Below are positions 59,645 through 64,000 of a DNA stretch of 64,000 nt, in pieces. Below the pieces are notes generated by a model, which had not been told where the DNA came from, made no database searches, and worked only from the letters and a program-made list of their open reading frames with translations. The stretch is from Phenylobacterium sp. (GTDB lineage Bacteria > Pseudomonadota > Alphaproteobacteria > Caulobacterales > Caulobacteraceae). The stretch covers positions 1 through 64,000 of the forward strand of contig NZ_JAUSLG010000058.1 in the NCBI RefSeq assembly GCF_030646615.1, read 5' to 3'. Position 1 is the first letter of the stretch; each line of letters starts with the position of its first letter. A program made the position numbers and the translations under genes.

Positions 59645-60547
59645 ATGAGCAGCCCCATCTCCTGGGAGGATCAGCAGGCCTTTCTGGCCGTGTTGGAAGA
59701 GCGCAGCCTGTCGGGCGCCGCCCGCCGGCTCGGAATCTCCCACGCCACGGCCCGCAGCCGGATCGCGACTCTGGAGGCGGCCCTGGGCGCCGTGCTCTTC
59801 ACCCGCTCGGCCAATGGCCTGACCCCCACCGAGCAGGCCCGCGCCCTGGAGGGGCCGGCCAGGGCCATGGCCCTGGCGTCGGAGCATTTCATCCGCCTGG
59901 CCGCCGCCCCGCCAGGCGAGGTCGCCGGCGTCGTCCGGATCAGCGTGCCGGAGTTCGTCGGCGTCGAAGTAATCCCGCCCATGCTGAAGACCCTCCGCGA
60001 CGCCCACCCGGCGATCCAGGTGGAGCTGTCGCTGAGCAACGCCCCGGCCGACCTGCTGGCCCAGGAGGTGGATGTGGCCGTCCGCACGGTCCGCCCGGCC
60101 CAGGACGCCCTGGTGGCCCGCAAGGCCGCGGTGATCCCGCTCGGCCTCTTCGCCTCCGACGCCTATCTGCGCGCCCGGGGGACGCCCGCCTCGCAGGCGG
60201 ACCTGGCGCGGCACGACCTCATCGGCCCCGACCGCGCCCGGGCCGATCTGGCCTTCGCCGAGACCCTGGGTCCCGCCTTCGACCGTGGGCGGCTGGCCTT
60301 GCGCACCGACAGCCATCCGACCCAGCTCGCCGCCGCCCGGGCGGGTCTCGGGATCGCCGTCGCCCAGGTCCCGGCGGGCGCCCGCGACCCCACGCTTCGC
60401 CGCGTGCTGCCCGAATGGGTGGTGGCCCATCTGGAAACCTGGATCGTCACCCACGAGAGCCTGCGCCGGGTCCCCCGGATTCGAGCGGTGATGGATATTC
60501 TGGCCGCCGAGTTCGCCCGGTATCAGGCTCCAAACTCTAAGTCTTGA
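59645..60547 (+). CDS. LysR-family transcriptional regulator
   Basis: 300 residues from ATG 59645. The winged HTH shows EDQQAFLAVLEERSLSGAAR and GISHATARSRIATLEAALGA (about 7-55), followed by LFTRSANGLTPTE and the effector domain. Divergent from an SDR gene, with a dyad TGCAAG-AAG-CTTGCA in the gap, so it probably controls that gene and itself. Effector unknown. Confidence 0.88.
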   Translation: MSSPISWEDQQAFLAVLEERSLSGAARRLGISHATARSRIATLEAALGAVLFTRSANGLTPTEQARALEGPARAMALASEHFIRLAAAPPGEVAGVVRISVPEFVGVEVIPPMLKTLRDAHPAIQVELSLSNAPADLLAQEVDVAVRTVRPAQDALVARKAAVIPLGLFASDAYLRARGTPASQADLARHDLIGPDRARADLAFAETLGPAFDRGRLALRTDSHPTQLAAARAGLGIAVAQVPAGARDPTLRRVLPEWVVAHLETWIVTHESLRRVPRIRAVMDILAAEFARYQAPNSKS

Positions 60548-60553
60548 GCGCCC

Positions 60554-60606
60554 CTCACGCGCCCAGGGGCAGGTCGCAGACCAGCAGGCCCGGGGCAAGC
60601 AGGGCC
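60554..60606 (-). pseudogene. remnant of a nitrilase-family C-terminus
   Basis: On the minus strand the last codons read LLAPGLLVCDLPLGA before a stop, like the end of the intact hydrolase at 61572 (LDAPGLLVCDLPVFSTE). The 29 bases from 60568 to 60596 are identical to 61591-61619. Nothing upstream of it encodes the rest of such a protein; the frame runs into the membrane-protein gene. It is a duplicated fragment of the hydrolase gene end. Confidence 0.65.
60568..60596. repeat. 29-bp direct repeat, copy 1
   Basis: Perfectly identical to 61591-61619. It lies between the LysR stop and the 3' end of the SdpI-like gene, and the two copies bracket the SdpR/SdpI-like module of about 1 kb. Confidence 0.9.
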
Positions 60607-60616
60607 GCAGCTAACC

Positions 60617-61228
60617 TCACCGCACTGCGCGACGGAGGGCGAGGCTGAGGAGGACGAGGGCGGCGGCGCCGGCCAAACAGGCGAAGAGGAGCGGTTTCAT
60701 CGGCAGGACGGCGGCGGCGACGATCAGCACGAGGCCAATGCACACCGAGCCCCAGCCCGCGCGGAGAGCGGCCCGGGCCCAGGCGTCGCGATTGAAAGGC
60801 CGATCCAGGGCCGGTGGGGACAGCTTGGCGAACAGGTTGGCGCGGATCGCGACGCTCAGGCCCATCAGGCCCACGGCCAGCCGAACCAGCAGATCGCCTT
60901 CCGGAGGGCGGGCCGCGACGTAGAGTAGGCCCATCCAGGCCGTGCAGAGCGCCGTGAAGACAAAGGTGAAGACGAGGCTCGCCTGCAGGTGACGCGGACT
61001 CTCGTCGGAGACGCCCGGTCGGAGTCCGGCCAACAGGCGGTTCGACCGCCAGAGAATCACGGCCAGGACGGTCGGAACCGCCAGCAGGATGAAGGGCGCC
61101 AGCGGCCGGGGCCGAAGGTCCAGGCCGAGGTTTTGGATCATGTGAATGCGCCAGCCGATAGCGGCCAACGCAAAGACCAGACTCGCCAGGACGGCGGTGA
61201 ACAGAACGAACTTCACGTGGCGGTTCAT
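60617..61228 (-). CDS. SdpI-like membrane protein
   Basis: 203 residues with about six hydrophobic segments: one at residues 7-27, one at 42-62, one at 86-106, and so on. Its place, overlapped with an SdpR-type repressor by ATGA, suggests the SdpI immunity/signal group, and the segment MGLSVAIRANLFAKLSPP ahead of FNRDAWARAALRAGWGSV sits where SdpI proteins have a conserved box, but the match is weak. It may be a membrane sensor that sequesters the repressor or an unrelated permease-like protein. Confidence 0.55.
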   Translation of the reverse strand: MNRHVKFVLFTAVLASLVFALAAIGWRIHMIQNLGLDLRPRPLAPFILLAVPTVLAVILWRSNRLLAGLRPGVSDESPRHLQASLVFTFVFTALCTAWMGLLYVAARPPEGDLLVRLAVGLMGLSVAIRANLFAKLSPPALDRPFNRDAWARAALRAGWGSVCIGLVLIVAAAVLPMKPLLFACLAGAAALVLLSLALRRAVR

Positions 61229-61527
61229 GTCTCACCTTCTTGCGGGCGCGCCTCTGGCGAGCGGGCGATGCCAAGGCCGAGGCCATCGGCGAAGCCGAGC
61301 AGGGCGTCCTCGAGGACCGAGATTCGCAGGGCGTAGATGATCGACCTTCCCTGCTTCTCCGCGGCGATCAGGTCCGCCTCGCGGAGCACGGCGAAGTGGG
61401 CCGACATCGTGGCCTTGGAGACCGGGAACTGGTCGGCCAGCTCTCCCGCGCTCATGGGACGCGCCTTGAGCAACTGTAGCACCCGACGTCGGGTAGGATC
61501 GGACAAGGCCTTGAAGACGCCGCTCAT
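61225..61527 (-). CDS. ArsR/SdpR-family transcriptional repressor
   Basis: 100 residues from ATG 61527 (MSGVFKALSDPTRRRVLQLL). The winged HTH is at about 24-60 (MSAGELADQFPVSKATMSAH, then FAVLREADLI). The sequence is closest to the autorepressor SdpR type and has no metal-binding cysteines of ArsR. A perfect palindrome lies across its promoter, so autorepression is likely. Its end overlaps the membrane protein start by ATGA. Confidence 0.85.
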   Translation of the reverse strand: MSGVFKALSDPTRRRVLQLLKARPMSAGELADQFPVSKATMSAHFAVLREADLIAAEKQGRSIIYALRISVLEDALLGFADGLGLGIARSPEARPQEGET

Positions 61528-61530
61528 GAC

Positions 61531-61562
61531 GACATTTAGCTAAATGTCTAAATAAGAGTCAA
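61531..61562 (-). promoter_or_regulatory. autorepressor operator and promoter of the SdpR-like gene
   Basis: The 18-bp perfect palindrome GACATTTAGCTAAATGTC spans 61531-61548, 3 bases before the ATG. A minus-strand TTGACT (61562-61557) lies upstream, with weak -10-like sequence (CTAAAT or TAAATG) inside the palindrome. Repressor binding would block RNA polymerase. Confidence 0.75.
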
Positions 61563-61571
61563 GGCGAGGCT

Positions 61572-62330
61572 TTACTCGGTCGAGAAAACTGGCAGGTCGC
61601 AGACCAGCAGGCCCGGGGCGTCCAGGGGCAGCTGCGCCACGACCTCGCCTTGCGCGTCCAGCAGCGCCGTGGGCCCCCAGGCCACGCGGTCGCCCCGTTC
61701 GCCGGTGACGTCGGCGGAGAGACACCAGAGCCCGGTCTCGCGACAGCGCTCGCCCCGCACGGGGTTGTGGCGATCCTTCCAGGCCAGGGCGATATCCCGG
61801 GGCAGCATGTTGTTGGCCGGACAGACCAGCAGGGTCGCGCCCTGGTCGGCCACCTTCTGCGCCGCCACGGGGAAGTTGGTGTCGAAGCAGATATTGATCC
61901 CGAAACCCACGCCGCCGGCCTCAAACACCGGGCAGTCCTCGCCGGGCGCAAACACCGCCTCGCTCTTCAGCAGATGGGTCTTGCGGTAGCGGCCGATCAG
62001 GCGGCGGCCCTCGAGCACCACGGCGGTGTTGTAGAGCCGCTCCCCTTCCGCCTCGATCAGCCCCAGGACCAGGGTGGGGCCGGACTCCGGCAGATGGCCG
62101 ACCACATCGTCGAAGGCCGAGGATCCGAGATCCAGCGCCGCCCGCCGCGCCGCCTCAGGCGCTGTCAGATAGCCCTGCAGAAACCCTTCCGGGAAACACA
62201 GCAGGGACGCCCCGGCCGCCTGCGCCTGCCCGATCACCCCCCGCGCATAGGCGAGCGCCCCGGCCACATCCGCCCAGAAGACCGGCGTCTGGGCCGCGGC
62301 GATGCGGACTTGGGGGCCGGTTGGGGTCAT
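61572..62330 (-). CDS. nitrilase/carbon-nitrogen hydrolase family protein
   Basis: 252 residues from ATG 62330. The triad is visible: Glu48 in LLCFPEGFLQGY, Lys117 in IGRYRKTHLL, Cys148 in GINICFDTNFP. The protein is like deaminated glutathione amidase/omega-amidase or beta-ureidopropionase relatives. Its C-terminus holds the 29-bp repeat of which a second copy lies at 60568. Start is chosen over a 39-base longer frame. Confidence 0.88.
   Translation of the reverse strand: MTPTGPQVRIAAAQTPVFWADVAGALAYARGVIGQAQAAGASLLCFPEGFLQGYLTAPEAARRAALDLGSSAFDDVVGHLPESGPTLVLGLIEAEGERLYNTAVVLEGRRLIGRYRKTHLLKSEAVFAPGEDCPVFEAGGVGFGINICFDTNFPVAAQKVADQGATLLVCPANNMLPRDIALAWKDRHNPVRGERCRETGLWCLSADVTGERGDRVAWGPTALLDAQGEVVAQLPLDAPGLLVCDLPVFSTE
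61591..61619. repeat. 29-bp direct repeat, copy 2
   Basis: Identical to 60568-60596. This copy encodes residues near the intact C-terminus of the hydrolase gene, so it is the probable original. Confidence 0.9.
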
Positions 62331-62390
62331 GGGAACCTCGTCAGACTGGGCGGGGATCATGATGGACATCGCCGACGGCCGCGCCGCCGT

Positions 62391-63005
62391 TCAGCCGGCC
62401 AGGGCGGCCAGTTGTGCGAAGGCCGTGGGTCGGGGCCCTTGCGCCAGACGCGCGGCGATCGCCTGGGCGCAGGCCTCGGGGGCGAGCGCTGAAGTGTCCA
62501 CCTCCAGGTCGTAGAGACCGGGCCTGTGGACCTCGTCCTGGAAGCGCTGGACCGGGGCGGGGATGGGATCGCCCGGGGACCAGGCCTGGTTCCAGGTGGC
62601 GGTGCGGCGCGCCATCACCACCTCGATGGGACAGCGGACGCCGACCAGCCAGGCGGGCAGGCCCTCCAGGACCCTTGCGCAGGCCGGCAGAATGTGGCGC
62701 GGCTGGGAATAGGCGTCGTGATGGCCGAGGTCGGCGACGACGTTCAGTCCCAGGCGGCTATGGGCGGCGATGGACTGGTAGAGGGCGAGATAGAGGCTGG
62801 CGATCAGCGGCTCGAGCTCCGGCCGTTCGCCGCCGGGGCGAAGGCCAATGCCGGGCTGGAACCGCTGGGGCGTCATGGCCTTGAAGCCGTCCACGCCCAG
62901 GTTCATCCAGACGCCGTCGAAGCTGTCCTGGATCGCCTGGGCGAGGCTCGACTTGCCGGCGCGCGGGACGCCGTTGAGGACGATGATCTGCCCCGGCGCG
63001 GTCAT
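62391..63005 (-). CDS. CPT-family (chloramphenicol phosphotransferase-like) P-loop kinase
   Basis: 204 residues from ATG 63005. The P-loop is LNGVPRAGKSSLAQAI (about 9-24), with DGVWMNLGVDGFKAMTPQR after it, as in chloramphenicol 3-O-phosphotransferase-like proteins. Most of these have no proven drug activity. It is the last gene of gpsA-yciI-Rieske-CPT, its start 2 bases after the Rieske stop. Confidence 0.8.
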   Translation of the reverse strand: MTAPGQIIVLNGVPRAGKSSLAQAIQDSFDGVWMNLGVDGFKAMTPQRFQPGIGLRPGGERPELEPLIASLYLALYQSIAAHSRLGLNVVADLGHHDAYSQPRHILPACARVLEGLPAWLVGVRCPIEVVMARRTATWNQAWSPGDPIPAPVQRFQDEVHRPGLYDLEVDTSALAPEACAQAIAARLAQGPRPTAFAQLAALAG

Positions 63006-63007
63006 GG

Positions 63008-63364
63008 TCAGGCCGTCACCACCCGGCCGTCGCGCACCTCCACCGGCCAGGGCGTCAGGCGTTCGCCAAAGCAGGGGCCGACGACGCATTCCCCGTCCAG
63101 GGGACGGAACAGCGCCCCGTGGCCGGCGCAGAGGATGTGGCGGTGATCCCGCGTCAGGTAGCGGTCGTCCAGGGCCGAGAGGGGCCAGCCGGCATGGGGA
63201 CAGGAATCCACATAGCCGCGGATCTCCTCGCCGATCCGCACCACCACGCCGGCGAACATGGCCGCCTCGGCGCGAAAGCGGAACCCCTTGGCGCCGGGCT
63301 CGGCCACCTCGTCCAGGGCGCAGAGGTCGGTCCCGGCCGGCGGACGGGCGGGATTGGCGCTCAA
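63008..63364 (-). CDS. Rieske 2Fe-2S domain protein
   Basis: 118 residues. The cluster ligands are Cys55-His57 in DSCPHAGWPL and Cys79-His82 in LCAGHGALF. The start is a TTG (63364) overlapping the yciI stop as TTGA; no better start lies nearby. Proteins of this size are stand-alone Rieske ferredoxins or small oxygenase subunits; the electron partner is not in the window. Confidence 0.85.
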   Translation of the reverse strand: MSANPARPPAGTDLCALDEVAEPGAKGFRFRAEAAMFAGVVVRIGEEIRGYVDSCPHAGWPLSALDDRYLTRDHRHILCAGHGALFRPLDGECVVGPCFGERLTPWPVEVRDGRVVTA

Positions 63365-63648
63365 GCCAGGGCCCCGCGGGTGACCTTGAAGGCGGAGATC
63401 TCCACCCGTTCGAACACATCGGCGGCCTTGTAGGGATCGCCGGCCGCAAAGGCCTCGACCTCGCCCCGGTCTTCGGCCTCATAGAGGATCAGCGAGCCGG
63501 CCATGTCGCCGCCCTCGGTCAGCAGGGGACCGGCCAGCTTCACCTTCTCCAGGCGCTGTTCGATATAGGCCAGGTGGTCGGCCCGGGCGGCGGTGCGGCG
63601 GGGCAGGGCGTCGGCCTTGTCGAAGCACATCAGGACAAAAAGGCTCAT
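63361..63648 (-). CDS. YciI-family protein
   Basis: 95 residues, a dimeric ferredoxin-like fold. MSLFVLMCFDKADALPRRTA and RADHLAYIEQRLEKVKLAGPLLTEGG with GSLILYEAEDRGEVEAFAAGDPY are the YciI signatures; the conserved His-Asp pair is partly present. Function unknown, found beside gpsA in related genomes. It begins 9 bases after the gpsA stop. Confidence 0.88.
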   Translation of the reverse strand: MSLFVLMCFDKADALPRRTAARADHLAYIEQRLEKVKLAGPLLTEGGDMAGSLILYEAEDRGEVEAFAAGDPYKAADVFERVEISAFKVTRGALA

Positions 63649-63657
63649 GGCGGATCC

Positions 63658-64000
63658 TTAGCGTTCGTCCCTCAAGGGACGGGACAACAGGTTTTCAATG
63701 GCCACATCCACGGCGACCTCGCCGGCCAGGATGGCGGCCACGGCCTCGCAGATCGGGGTCTCGACGCCGAGCTTCGCCGCCAGCTGGCGCACGGCGGGCG
63801 CAGAGGCCACCCCTTCGGCCACCGAGAGCTTGCCGGCCAGGGCCTGCTCCAGGGTCTGGCCGGCGCCCAGCGCCAGGCCGACGCTCATATTGCGCGACTG
63901 CGGGCTGGAGCAGGTCAGCACCAGGTCGCCCAGGCCACAGAGGCCGGCGACGGTCTCAGGCTCGCCGCCTAAGGCCACGGCCACCCGGGTCATCTCCGCA
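63658..64000 (-). CDS. gpsA: glycerol-3-phosphate dehydrogenase [NAD(P)+], C-terminal part
   Basis: The right edge of the window cuts the gene; the last 113 or so codons are present. [20 protein letters not shown] is the family's substrate-binding signature, followed by [20 protein letters not shown] and [15 protein letters not shown]. It makes glycerol 3-phosphate for phospholipid synthesis. yciI follows 9 bases after it. Confidence 0.9.
   Translation of the reverse strand, partial: AEMTRVAVALGGEPETVAGLCGLGDLVLTCSSPQSRNMSVGLALGAGQTLEQALAGKLSVAEGVASAPAVRQLAAKLGVETPICEAVAAILAGEVAVDVAIENLLSRPLRDER

Noticed and set aside
62391..63005. Antibiotic-resistance gene call for the CPT-like kinase
   Set aside because: Only the P-loop fold supports it; most chromosomal relatives have no demonstrated drug activity.

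Overview
The window is about 70% GC chromosomal DNA from an alphaproteobacterium, most likely a Caulobacterales member close to Phenylobacterium or Caulobacter. The reasons are the very high GC with GC-rich third codon positions, the Entner-Doudoroff operon, an UrcA-type secreted protein, the ffh-rpsP-rimM order, strong proteobacterial Glk, MaeB and LolA types, and paired GANTC (CcrM-type) sites at a candidate sRNA promoter. The genus is inferred from gene content, not from a marker gene. No rRNA, tRNA, CRISPR array, insertion sequence or prophage was seen. The genes at both ends (asd and gpsA) are cut by the window edges.

Layout. 0-7.6 kb: asd start, PaaI thioesterase, methyltransferase, a histidine-phosphatase-like protein, an UrcA-family protein with a strong terminator, a small GNAT protein, then an M16 peptidase translationally coupled to a TPR protein. 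7.6-12 kb: a tight minus-strand leucine operon, leuC-VOC-leuD-ABM-leuB, with two unrelated small-domain genes threaded between the leu genes by start/stop overlaps. 12-20 kb: an MFS transporter, a LysR regulator, and the translation/secretion block ffh-rpsP-rimM ... trmD-rplS, with tesB on the other strand. 20-31 kb: central carbon metabolism, with pgl-edd-glk-eda, then GT4 glycosyltransferase, glycogen debranching enzyme, pyruvate kinase and GH15 glucoamylase. 31-36.5 kb: amidase and dapB (CTG start), a diverged copy of the dapB leader, a HigBA-type toxin-antitoxin pair and several genes of unknown function; this is the most accessory-looking part. 36.5-46 kb: malic enzyme, YegD-like Hsp70, PhoD, amine oxidase, a second M16 peptidase. 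46-55 kb: small membrane and secreted proteins, a beta-lactamase-fold lipoprotein, a transglutaminase, amidohydrolase, a PLP cysteine-synthase-like enzyme and LolA. 55.4-55.7 kb: a candidate small RNA with its own promoter and terminator. 55.7-64 kb: xth, several oxidoreductases, a LysR regulator with a clear operator, an SdpR/SdpI-like pair bracketed by 29-bp direct repeats, a nitrilase-family hydrolase, and the gpsA-yciI-Rieske-CPT string.

How genes work together. glk, pgl, edd and eda cover glucose phosphorylation and the Entner-Doudoroff route except for zwf, which is not beside them; pyk and maeB act at the pyruvate node. GT4, GDE and GH15 look like an alpha-glucan making/breaking set. 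leuC, leuD and leuB complete three steps of leucine synthesis. asd and dapB belong to the aspartate/lysine pathway but lie apart. Two dispersed repeat families (two copies each) and a third single-copy palindromic element sit in intergenic spaces.

The best candidates for something undescribed are the sRNA at about 55.53-55.65 kb, the repeat-bracketed SdpR/SdpI-like module at 60.6-61.6 kb, the CTG-initiated dapB with its duplicated leader, and the interleaved leucine operon.
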